This document shows positions 1 to 5,682 of a DNA stretch of 5,682 bases, piece after piece. The number at the start of each line of letters is the position of its first letter. Position 1 is the first letter of the stretch. This DNA comes from Patescibacteria group bacterium. GTDB lineage: Bacteria; Patescibacteriota; JACMRA01. Made by a program: the position numbers and the translations under genes. The notes beneath the pieces are model-generated. The model was not told the origin of the DNA, did not search any database, and saw only the letters and a list, made by a program, of their open reading frames with translations. Location: NCBI GenBank assembly GCA_029935375.1, contig JAOZKL010000039.1, forward strand, positions 1-5,682, read 5' to 3'.

Positions 1-3
1 CCA

Positions 4-32
4 TTGACAAAATTTCAATAAAGATTTAACCT
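4..32 (+). promoter_or_regulatory. Candidate promoter of the coupling ATPase gene
   Basis: A perfect -35 hexamer TTGACA lies at 4-9. A weak -10, TAACCT (27-32, three of six consensus positions), follows after a 17-base spacer. Transcription from it would begin around 38-40, at the ATG at position 40 itself, so the mRNA would be leaderless or nearly so. No Shine-Dalgarno motif precedes the ATG, which fits. The poor -10 and the window edge (nothing visible upstream) keep this tentative; the gene could instead be read from an upstream operon. Confidence 0.3.
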
Positions 33-39
33 GTATTCA

Positions 40-2739
40 ATGTTCAAGATGTTTGCAAGATTACTTAGCGTTGGTGATTTATACGGAGATGAGTCAGATG
101 TTCTTTCAACAACTCAAGAGACAAATACTTCTGGTGGAGAGTCTATCACTGGTTTTGATTTTGCCGCAATTGGGATCGACAATCAGACTGCAGATCTTGT
201 TATCTTTATAATCGCCGGACTCGTGGTTTTTGCCCTAGCTGTATATATAACTTTGTTATTTCTTCGCAAAAGAGCTCATCGTAAGAATAGATTAAATGAT
301 TTCAAAAATACTGTTTTCCTAGAAATTGCAGTGCCGAGGGAAAGTGTAGAAGATGGTAGGAAGAACGAATCAATCTCAGATACAAAAGATGTTATAGGTA
401 TTGGTGAGCAGTTGTTCTATATCATGAGTGAGTTTGCAACAGCTGGTTTTGGTAGATGGTTTCGTGGTGGGGAGCGCTTTAGTTTGGAGATTGTAAATAT
501 TGATCAAAAGATTAGATTTTGGCTTGTCTGTAGCAAGAGAACTGCCGACCCGATACAGAGGCAGATAATGGCTCTTTACCCAACTGCGGATGTAACACAA
601 ATCAAAAAAACTGGCTTTTTCAAAGAAAACACAGTAGCTTATGCTCAAGAAATGCAATTAAGTGGCAGGCACGAGCTACCATTCAAGACATACCGAAGGA
701 TGGAGCAAGACCCGCTAAATACTCTTACCAACTCAATCTCTTCTTTGCAGAAAGGTGAGTCTGCAGCTATTCAGTTAGTTATCAGTCCAAGAAAAAACAG
801 AACTTGGCAAAACAAGCCACGCCAACTTGCTACAGAAATACAGCAGGGACAAAGTCCAGAGAGAGTTTTCAAAAAAGGCGGAGTAGGGTCTGCAATAGGC
901 GGATTTGGTAAAGAAATGTTGAAAGATGTTTTTACCTCTAGCAAAAAAGATGACCAATTTAATCAACAAGATAAAGAGAGAGAGATTGATCTTACAGGGA
1001 GAAAACAGGCAGTGCAGCTCACTCCCCAACAACAAGAGATAGTTAAACAGCTGGAGGAAAAAGCGATGAAACCAGGGTTTGAATTTGTTATCCGTATAGT
1101 TGCATCGGCTGGTAACGAGGCAAGGGCAAAGCAAATTGTTGAAACTGTAATACCAACTTTTCAGATTTTTGATGTTCGTCCGTTTAATAGCATAGAGAGA
1201 TTGAGGACTAGCTCCAAAGCTTCTGTGTATAATTTCCTTCTTCGTTCACTTAATCATTCTGATACAGATGTGTTGAATACAGAAGAGCTTAATTCCCTTT
1301 GGCATGTTCCAAACTATCTTGTCAGAAATCCAAATATTAAATGGCTTCCATCCAAAAAACCTTCACTGCCTTTGGAGATCCCAACACAGGCTCCTGGTAA
1401 TATTCATGTAGGAACTGCAAAATCTGGAATGCAACAAAAGGAAGTTTATCTTACCCAGGAAGATCGTTTTCGTCATTCTTACATTCTTGGTGGATCTGGA
1501 TCTGGTAAGTCTGTACTGATGACCAATATGATATTGCAAGATATTCAGAATGGCTCTGGTGTGTGTGTTATAGATCCCCATGGTCAGTTAGTAGATGATG
1601 TTTTGCTCCGTATGGATCAGAGCAGAAAGGATGATGTGGTTGTTTTTTCTCCTGCAATTACTGATTTCCCACTTGGTCTCAACATGTTGGAATATGATAG
1701 ATCTCAGCCAACACAAAAGACAATTGTAATTGATACTTTATTCAGTATTTGGGACAAGTTGTATGATCTCAAATCAACCGGAGGTCCAATGTTTGAGAGT
1801 TATATGAAAAACGCCATGAAACTTGTGATGGGGCATGAAGAGTCTGGGGCTACATTGATGGAGATACCAAAGGTGCTTACTGACGAAGATTTTAGAGCCT
1901 TCAAACTTGCAATGTGTGACGACGACGATGTTGTTAATTTCTGGGAAAAAGAGGCTGGGCAAGCTGGTGGTGAAGCATCGCTAGAAAATATGGTTCCATA
2001 TATTACTTCCAAACTATCTCCGTTTTTGACAAATGATTTTATCCGTCCAATGGTTGGTCAGCAAAAATCTGCAATTAATTTCCGTGAGGCAATGGATAAC
2101 AAAAAAGTAATCTTGGTTAAATTAGAAAAAGGATTGATTGGAGAAACTTCTGCGTTTTTGGTAGGAATGGTAATTGTTGGTAATTTGCTAATGGCGGGGA
2201 TGAGTCGTAATGACGGGATGAAATACAACGAAGATGGCACAAAGACTCCTTGTACAGCAGAGGAGAGGATTCCATTCTTTGTATATATTGATGAGATGCA
2301 AAATTTCTTGTTTGATGCTATCCCAAAAGCTCTTGAAGAAATCCGTAAATATAAAGTTGGCTTTCACCTTGCTCATCAGTTTATCAAACAGTTGTCTACA
2401 AAAGAGGGTGACAGGATAAAAGATTCTATAATGGCAAATACTGCTACTAAATTTATTTATCGTGTAAGCGCAGAAGATGCCGAATATTTATCAAAAGAAT
2501 TTTCTCCGACACTGTCTCCTACTGATTTGCAAAATCCAGAAAAATATAGTTGCAATGCCATAATTTTGGCCAATGGACAGAGGACAACTCCTTTCAATAT
2601 CAAGCCTCCTATGTTTACAGATCAGGTTGACAGAGCCTTTTTTGACTCTGTGATAGAACAAACAAAGAAAAAATATGGCAAGTCCTTGGAAGATGTAGAG
2701 AAGGAGATAAAAGACAGAACGGAGAAATTTATGTTCTAG
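40..2739 (+). CDS. Membrane-anchored T4SS coupling-type ATPase (VirD4/TraD-like, TraM-recognition fold)
   Basis: The product is 899 residues, probably a DNA-pumping or substrate-coupling ATPase of a type IV secretion/conjugation-like apparatus at the inner face of the membrane. One hydrophobic segment (about 53-75) is followed by RKRAHRKNR, so the bulk should be cytoplasmic. Residues about 100-440 form a long N-terminal region with two similar strand-helix units (about 157-188 and 348-379) separated by a Gly-rich stretch and a charged, Gln-rich linker (about 277-345). The ATPase core has Walker A GGSGSGKS (484-491), the VIDPHGQL strand (510-517), a helical insert (about 584-674) placed like the all-alpha domain of TrwB/TraD, strand KKVILVKLEKG (688-698), Walker B FFVYIDE (D751, E752) and AHQF (778-781). 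Classical VirD4 proteins are shorter, with two N-terminal helices; this layout is typical of CPR homologues. The start at 40 is the first ATG after an in-frame TAA at 19; ATG at 49 is an alternative. No other T4SS gene is visible. VirB4 is the main alternative but fits the insert less well. Confidence 0.85.
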   Translation: MFKMFARLLSVGDLYGDESDVLSTTQETNTSGGESITGFDFAAIGIDNQTADLVIFIIAGLVVFALAVYITLLFLRKRAHRKNRLNDFKNTVFLEIAVPRESVEDGRKNESISDTKDVIGIGEQLFYIMSEFATAGFGRWFRGGERFSLEIVNIDQKIRFWLVCSKRTADPIQRQIMALYPTADVTQIKKTGFFKENTVAYAQEMQLSGRHELPFKTYRRMEQDPLNTLTNSISSLQKGESAAIQLVISPRKNRTWQNKPRQLATEIQQGQSPERVFKKGGVGSAIGGFGKEMLKDVFTSSKKDDQFNQQDKEREIDLTGRKQAVQLTPQQQEIVKQLEEKAMKPGFEFVIRIVASAGNEARAKQIVETVIPTFQIFDVRPFNSIERLRTSSKASVYNFLLRSLNHSDTDVLNTEELNSLWHVPNYLVRNPNIKWLPSKKPSLPLEIPTQAPGNIHVGTAKSGMQQKEVYLTQEDRFRHSYILGGSGSGKSVLMTNMILQDIQNGSGVCVIDPHGQLVDDVLLRMDQSRKDDVVVFSPAITDFPLGLNMLEYDRSQPTQKTIVIDTLFSIWDKLYDLKSTGGPMFESYMKNAMKLVMGHEESGATLMEIPKVLTDEDFRAFKLAMCDDDDVVNFWEKEAGQAGGEASLENMVPYITSKLSPFLTNDFIRPMVGQQKSAINFREAMDNKKVILVKLEKGLIGETSAFLVGMVIVGNLLMAGMSRNDGMKYNEDGTKTPCTAEERIPFFVYIDEMQNFLFDAIPKALEEIRKYKVGFHLAHQFIKQLSTKEGDRIKDSIMANTATKFIYRVSAEDAEYLSKEFSPTLSPTDLQNPEKYSCNAIILANGQRTTPFNIKPPMFTDQVDRAFFDSVIEQTKKKYGKSLEDVEKEIKDRTEKFMF

Positions 2740-2784
2740 TTTTTACCAACTATTGCAGTTTCTTAAAACTTTTTTATTTATAAT

Positions 2785-3441
2785 ATGTTGGATAATTTGA
2801 TTAATTTTCTTTCCAAGCTGGAGCAGAACAATAGCAAAACTTGGCTGGATAAAAATAGAGATGAGTATAACAAACTTAGGGACTGGTTCAAGTTTTTTGT
2901 AGAAAAATTGATAAACGAGATTGCAAGATTTGACAATGATATTGGATTTCTTGAGCCAAAAAATTGTATATATAGGCTTAATCGTGATGTTAGATTTTCA
3001 CACAACAAATTACCATACAAAACATATTTTAGCGCAAGTTTTCATCACGGGGGAAAGTGCCAAAAAGATGATGTTCCCGGATATTATTTTCAGATAGATT
3101 CTGATGGTATACTTTTTATTGCTGGAGGTAGTTACATGATAGAGTCAAAAAAACTCCTTAGAATTCGCAAGCAAATTGTAAAAGATCCTCAAGAATTAAA
3201 AAAAGTTCTTGCTGATAAAAAATTTGTAAGGACATTTTATGGGCTTTCTGGCAATCAACTAAAAACACATCCAAGAGGTTTTGATAAAGATCACAAAGAC
3301 ATAGATTTGTTACGGTATAAAAATTTTACAGCAGGATATCAAAAACTGATAACTAATTTTGATGAAGATAAGTTACAAAAAAACATATTGAAGGATTTTA
3401 ATACCTTATTGCCATTTGTTCAGTGGCTAAGAGGTTTTTAA
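2785..3441 (+). CDS. DUF2461 (TIGR02453-type) family protein, function unknown
   Basis: The product is 218 residues, close to the family's usual length, soluble, with no signal peptide or membrane segment. Family hallmarks appear in order: an opening helix with NFLSKLEQNN and W20, then the N/R-D-E-Y element (24-28), the conserved core RLNRDVRFSHNKLPYKTYF (64-82), PGYYFQID (98-105), the glycine pair in FIAGGSY (111-117), and the late HPRGFDKDH element followed by LLRYK. I know no established biochemical role for this family. The start is fixed: an in-frame TAA lies 21 bases upstream and no other ATG intervenes. No Shine-Dalgarno motif is present; TATAAT (2779-2784) abuts the ATG. The gene lies 45 bases after the ATPase gene with no terminator between, so read-through is likely. 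The next gene, SOD, follows after 43 bases. The proximity hints at, but does not show, a stress-related role. Confidence 0.85.
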   Translation: MLDNLINFLSKLEQNNSKTWLDKNRDEYNKLRDWFKFFVEKLINEIARFDNDIGFLEPKNCIYRLNRDVRFSHNKLPYKTYFSASFHHGGKCQKDDVPGYYFQIDSDGILFIAGGSYMIESKKLLRIRKQIVKDPQELKKVLADKKFVRTFYGLSGNQLKTHPRGFDKDHKDIDLLRYKNFTAGYQKLITNFDEDKLQKNILKDFNTLLPFVQWLRGF

Positions 3442-3449
3442 TCAAAATG

Positions 3450-3478
3450 TTGACAAGAATCCATTTTTAAGTAAGTAT
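3450..3478 (+). promoter_or_regulatory. Candidate promoter of the superoxide dismutase gene
   Basis: A perfect TTGACA lies at 3450-3455, nine bases after the DUF2461 stop codon. At a 17-base spacing the -10 would be AAGTAT (3473-3478), matching three of six consensus bases. A better-looking TATATA (3476-3481) sits 20 bases away, which is long for a sigma70 promoter. The distance from TTGACA to the ATG is 29 bases, almost the same as the 30 bases ahead of the first gene, again pointing to a nearly leaderless mRNA. The call rests mostly on the -35 box and the repeated spacing. Confidence 0.27.
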
Positions 3479-3484
3479 ATAGAA

Positions 3485-4099
3485 ATGTTTGAAAAGATTA
3501 ATCTGCCATATTACTATAGCGCATTAGATCCGTATATAGATGAAAGAACTGTTGAGATACATTATACTAGGCATCACCAAGGCTATGTAGATAAGCTAAA
3601 CTCTGCAATAGAGGATGGTCAGCCAGAGTTATTTGAAAAAACTTTAGTTGAAATACTTCAAAACACAGACATTATAAATGAAGATGTAAAAACTGCAGTT
3701 GTAAATAACGCAGCTCAGGTTTTTAATCATGATTTTTACTGGGAATCATTAGTGCCAAATCCTGATGAGGCTCCAACTGGAAAGTTGTTAGAGGCGATGG
3801 AAGAAGCTTTTGGAAGTTTTGAAGATTTTAAGGACGAATTTAACAACAAAGCAGCCTCTCAATTTGGTTCTGGGTGGGTATGGCTTTCATTAAATAGTGA
3901 TAATAATCTTATAATTGAAACAACGTCTAATGCAGATAATCCAATATTACATGGTAGGATTCCATTACTAACAGTTGATGTCTGGGAACATTCTTATTAT
4001 TTAACTTATCAAAACAGAAGAGCTGATTATATAAAGTCAATTTGGAATATCATTGACTGGTTCGAAGTTGGGCAAAGATTCGAGAAAAGTGTTAAATAG
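3485..4099 (+). CDS. sodB: Superoxide dismutase, Fe-type of the Fe/Mn family
   Basis: The 204-residue cytoplasmic enzyme (no signal peptide) converts superoxide to oxygen and hydrogen peroxide. All four metal ligands are present: H26, H82 (in NHDFYW), D165 and H169, the last two inside the family signature DVWEHSYY (165-172). Second-sphere residues Y34, W131 and W133 are in place, and E168 fits the dimer-bridging Glu. Metal preference is read from the active-site glutamine: it lies in the N-terminal domain (Q78 in NNAAQV), while the position holding Gln in Mn enzymes is A150 (SNADNP). That is the Fe pattern, although cambialistic use cannot be excluded. The helical hairpin between H26 and H82 is about nine residues longer than in E. 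coli SodB as I recall it. There is no Shine-Dalgarno motif before the ATG. The gene ends 25 bases before a strong terminator, which closes the transcript. All six Arg codons are AGA/AGG. Confidence 0.95.
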   Translation: MFEKINLPYYYSALDPYIDERTVEIHYTRHHQGYVDKLNSAIEDGQPELFEKTLVEILQNTDIINEDVKTAVVNNAAQVFNHDFYWESLVPNPDEAPTGKLLEAMEEAFGSFEDFKDEFNNKAASQFGSGWVWLSLNSDNNLIIETTSNADNPILHGRIPLLTVDVWEHSYYLTYQNRRADYIKSIWNIIDWFEVGQRFEKSVK

Positions 4100-4123
4100 T
4101 TTTTGGTGAATTGAGGTGATATT

Positions 4124-4151
4124 AAAGGGTTTTTAAACCCTTTCTTTTTTT
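4124..4151 (+). terminator. Rho-independent terminator after the SOD gene
   Basis: AAAGGGTTT (4124-4132) and AAACCCTTT (4135-4143) form a perfect inverted repeat. In practice this would fold as about 8 bp with a 4-base loop, and it is followed by C and seven T (4145-4151). It begins 25 bases after the SOD stop codon. It separates the first three genes from the ABC transporter genes. The arm sequence is also A-rich at its 5' side, but with few T on the opposite strand I see no reason to call it bidirectional. Confidence 0.88.
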
Positions 4152-4161
4152 GACATAATTT

Positions 4162-4186
4162 GGGTTTGTAACCTTTTTGTTTTTTT
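4162..4186 (+). terminator. Possible second, weak terminator in tandem
   Basis: GGTT (4163-4166) pairs with AACC (4170-4173) around a TGT loop, with a possible G-U closing pair (4162/4174). It is followed by TTTTTGTTTTTTT (4174-4186). The stem is only 4-5 bp, too weak to be convincing alone. Its position 11 bases after a strong terminator and its long T-run suggest a back-up terminator, or a decayed copy of the first hairpin, which has the same GGGTTT...AACC core. Confidence 0.3.
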
Positions 4187-4222
4187 AGTGTAATATATTA
4201 TGTAGCGCTAATTTTTATAAAT

Positions 4223-4894
4223 ATGAAAAATGTAATAGAAGTACAAAATTTAACAAAAGAATATCAAAATGGAGGAGAGCAAACAGTAGCTTTGGATAAT
4301 ATTAATTTCAAACTTTCAAAAGGTCAGAGCTGTGCTGTAGTAGGAACATCTGGTTCTGGTAAAACAACATTTTTGCAGTTGGTTGGCGGTTTGGATTTTC
4401 CAACAAGTGGCAAAATTATTATCAATGGAGAATGTATTAATGAAATGAGCGATAAAGAATTATCATATTTTAGGAATGATAGTATTGGTTTTGTTTTTCA
4501 GTTTTTTAATCTTCAGGATTATCTAACAGCAAAAGAAAATGTAATGCTTCCAGCCTTGATTGCCAAAAAGAAATACAGCGAGATAGAACAAAAAGCAGAG
4601 TCTCTTCTGCAAAAAGTTGGCTTATTAAAGGAAAAAAACAGACCAATCAGCCAAATGTCTGGAGGGCAAATGCAGAGGGTTGCAATAGCCAGATCTCTTA
4701 TTAATGACCCTGAGATAATTTTGGCAGATGAGCCAACAGGAGCTCTTGATGAAGAAAATGCAGAAAATATATTAAATCTTTTTGAGCAGATAGGAAAGGA
4801 TGGTGTTAGTGTTGTAATAATAACTCATGATAATAAGATCGCAAAGAAGTTTGAAAATATTCTAAAAATAAACAAAGGAAAAGCTGTAAAATAA
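4223..4894 (+). CDS. ABC transporter ATP-binding protein, MacB/LolD/FtsE type
   Basis: The product is 223 residues, a complete nucleotide-binding subunit that hydrolyses ATP to drive the membrane partner encoded next. Motifs in order: Walker A GTSGSGKT (41-48), Q-loop Q93 in FVFQFFNL, signature SGGQMQ (146-151), Walker B ILADEPTGALD with catalytic E170, and H-loop H202 in ITHD. The sequences around the Q-loop and Walker B (FVFQ.FNL, ADEPTGALD) are typical of the MacB/LolD/FtsE clade, whose members work mechanically on extracytoplasmic substrates rather than by classical transmembrane passage. The substrate cannot be told: peptide or antibiotic export, lipoprotein release and envelope remodelling are all possible. 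It starts a new unit after the terminator and is followed 7 bases later by the permease gene. There is no Shine-Dalgarno motif; TATAAAT lies directly before the ATG. All four Arg codons are AGA/AGG. Confidence 0.93.
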   Translation: MKNVIEVQNLTKEYQNGGEQTVALDNINFKLSKGQSCAVVGTSGSGKTTFLQLVGGLDFPTSGKIIINGECINEMSDKELSYFRNDSIGFVFQFFNLQDYLTAKENVMLPALIAKKKYSEIEQKAESLLQKVGLLKEKNRPISQMSGGQMQRVAIARSLINDPEIILADEPTGALDEENAENILNLFEQIGKDGVSVVIITHDNKIAKKFENILKINKGKAVK

Positions 4895-4901
4895 TAATAT
4901 T

Positions 4902-5682
4902 ATGATTCTAAAAATAAATTTTAAAAAGTTAAAGAAGTACAAAGCAAAGGCGATGTTTCTTATCGCACCAGTTACTGTATTGATAGCTTTAGGGCTTGTC
5001 GTTTCTAGTCAGGTGACAAATATTAACAATGCGGCAGATAGTAGTATATTTGGAACTGTAGCAGAGTCTGCAAAATTGATAGAGTTAAAACAACCTGCAC
5101 AGCAAAGTGGTTATGGAAGCTTTGAAGAGGCAGAAAAATATACTGAACAAGATCTAGATGTGATTGCAAGTATAGATAATGTAATGACTGTAAATTTGAC
5201 AAATTCTGTTCCACTTAACAAGGTTGTTGTAACTGGTCTTTTTGAGGAAAATTTCAAAACTTCCTTAACTGGGTTAGATAGTAGTTTGGCAGCTCTTTAC
5301 ACTGATTTAGATTTTACCTATGTTGAAGGTCAGTCTATACCAGTTGTTCTGAGTTCAAATACTTTTATTTATAATTATGAAGATTGGAATGGAGAAGATG
5401 TGTATGAAATGGAGTTGAAAAACATGAGAGGCCTTAGTCAGGAAGAAAAAGCAGAGGCTTTTAATAGTTCCCCAGTTAAAAAGTCCGCGATAGATTATAC
5501 AAAAGATGAGCTAATTGGAAAAGAGTTTACATTGCAAGTTGGTGGCTTGTCTGATTTAACTTCTTATACCACTAGTATGGATATGACCAATTTTGTCCGT
5601 GTGATGACAAAGAAAACTGATGTAGAAATAGACCTAGAAGAACAACAGAGACAGCAGAATATTGAACAATATTGGGATTACG
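4902..5682 (+). CDS. ABC transporter permease with large extracytoplasmic domain (MacB/FtsX-like), 3' end outside window
   Basis: The reading frame stays open from the ATG at 4902 to the last base (260 codons plus one base), so the gene is cut by the window edge, not broken. A short basic N-terminus (KKLKKYKAKA) leads into one hydrophobic segment (about 18-38). More than 200 hydrophilic residues follow with no further membrane segment. That is the start of the MacB-type layout: TM1, long external domain, then three more helices expected downstream. The external part is rich in Ser, Thr, Asp and Glu, has no cysteine that I can see, and has a Glu/Gln-rich stretch near the cut (about 243-256). 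The link to MacB rests on layout and on the adjacent ATPase, not on a recognised motif. The 7-base gap to the ATPase gene suggests translational coupling; no Shine-Dalgarno motif is near the ATG. The substrate is unknown. Confidence 0.82.
   Translation, partial: MILKINFKKLKKYKAKAMFLIAPVTVLIALGLVVSSQVTNINNAADSSIFGTVAESAKLIELKQPAQQSGYGSFEEAEKYTEQDLDVIASIDNVMTVNLTNSVPLNKVVVTGLFEENFKTSLTGLDSSLAALYTDLDFTYVEGQSIPVVLSSNTFIYNYEDWNGEDVYEMELKNMRGLSQEEKAEAFNSSPVKKSAIDYTKDELIGKEFTLQVGGLSDLTSYTTSMDMTNFVRVMTKKTDVEIDLEEQQRQQNIEQYWDY

Noticed and set aside
2753..2784. TTGCAG plus TATAAT as a promoter for the DUF2461 gene
   Set aside because: The spacer would be 20 bases and transcription would begin several bases inside the coding sequence, whose start is fixed by an upstream in-frame stop.
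2740..2784. Terminator between the ATPase and DUF2461 genes
   Set aside because: There are T-runs, but I found no inverted repeat able to form a stem before them.
376..3020. Several minus-strand open frames of 60-119 codons, and one small + frame at 2234-2419, within the first two genes
   Set aside because: They lie wholly or almost wholly inside strongly supported genes, show no recognisable domain, and their Cys/Phe/Ser/Leu-rich translations are typical of antisense reading of AT-rich coding DNA.
4223..4894. Specific naming of the ATPase as macB, lolD or ftsE
   Set aside because: The motifs are shared by the whole clade and the permease is incomplete, so no single orthologue can be chosen.
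5023..5214. Minus-strand 63-codon frame
   Set aside because: It lies inside the permease frame, which is open to the window end and continues the ABC operon; the antisense translation is low-complexity and has no family resemblance.
40..5682. Recoded UGA (Gly) as in Gracilibacteria or Absconditabacteria
   Set aside because: No in-frame TGA occurs in any of the five genes, including one of 899 codons. In genomes with that code TGA is expected often inside genes. The lack of TGA among the four visible stops is too small a sample to count.
1..5682. tRNA, rRNA, CRISPR array, insertion sequence or attachment site
   Set aside because: Almost all bases are in coding frames, the longest gap is 123 bases and is explained by terminators and a leader, and no long direct or terminal repeats were seen.

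Overview
The window is AT-rich and carries five genes, all on the + strand and tightly packed. The strongest clue to its origin is the first gene. It encodes a roughly 900-residue, single-pass membrane protein that joins a long N-terminal region to a VirD4/TraD-like ATPase. This architecture is familiar from Patescibacteria (Candidate Phyla Radiation) genomes. AT-rich sequence, short intergenic gaps and no Shine-Dalgarno motif at any start fit that placement, but there is no rRNA or ribosomal protein to prove it. The four visible stop codons are TAG, TAA, TAG and TAA. No in-frame TGA occurs in any gene, so the UGA=Gly code of Gracilibacteria/Absconditabacteria is not in use here.

Layout. At 1-39 there is a short leader with a TTGACA box. 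At 40-2739 lies the T4SS-like coupling ATPase. At 2785-3441 is a DUF2461-family protein of unknown function. At 3485-4099 is an Fe-type superoxide dismutase, probably with its own promoter starting at 3450. At 4100-4222 is the longest intergenic stretch, with a clear rho-independent terminator (4124-4151), a second weak hairpin plus T-tract (4162-4186), and the leader of the next unit. At 4223-4894 is an ABC transporter ATPase of the MacB/LolD/FtsE type. At 4902-5682 is the start of its permease partner, which runs off the window end. No stretch over 300 bases lacks a gene.

How the parts relate. The terminator splits the window into two transcription blocks. The first holds the ATPase, DUF2461 protein and SOD, possibly with internal promoters. 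The second is the ABC ATPase-permease pair, separated by 7 bases and surely co-transcribed. Nothing links the first three genes functionally beyond proximity. I see no tRNA, rRNA, CRISPR array, insertion sequence or attachment site.

I do not see a clearly new system. The points most worth a second look are the solitary coupling-type ATPase with an apparently duplicated N-terminal module, the signs of leaderless or SD-independent expression (TTGACA 29-30 nt upstream of two start codons), and an Fe-SOD in a probable CPR genome.
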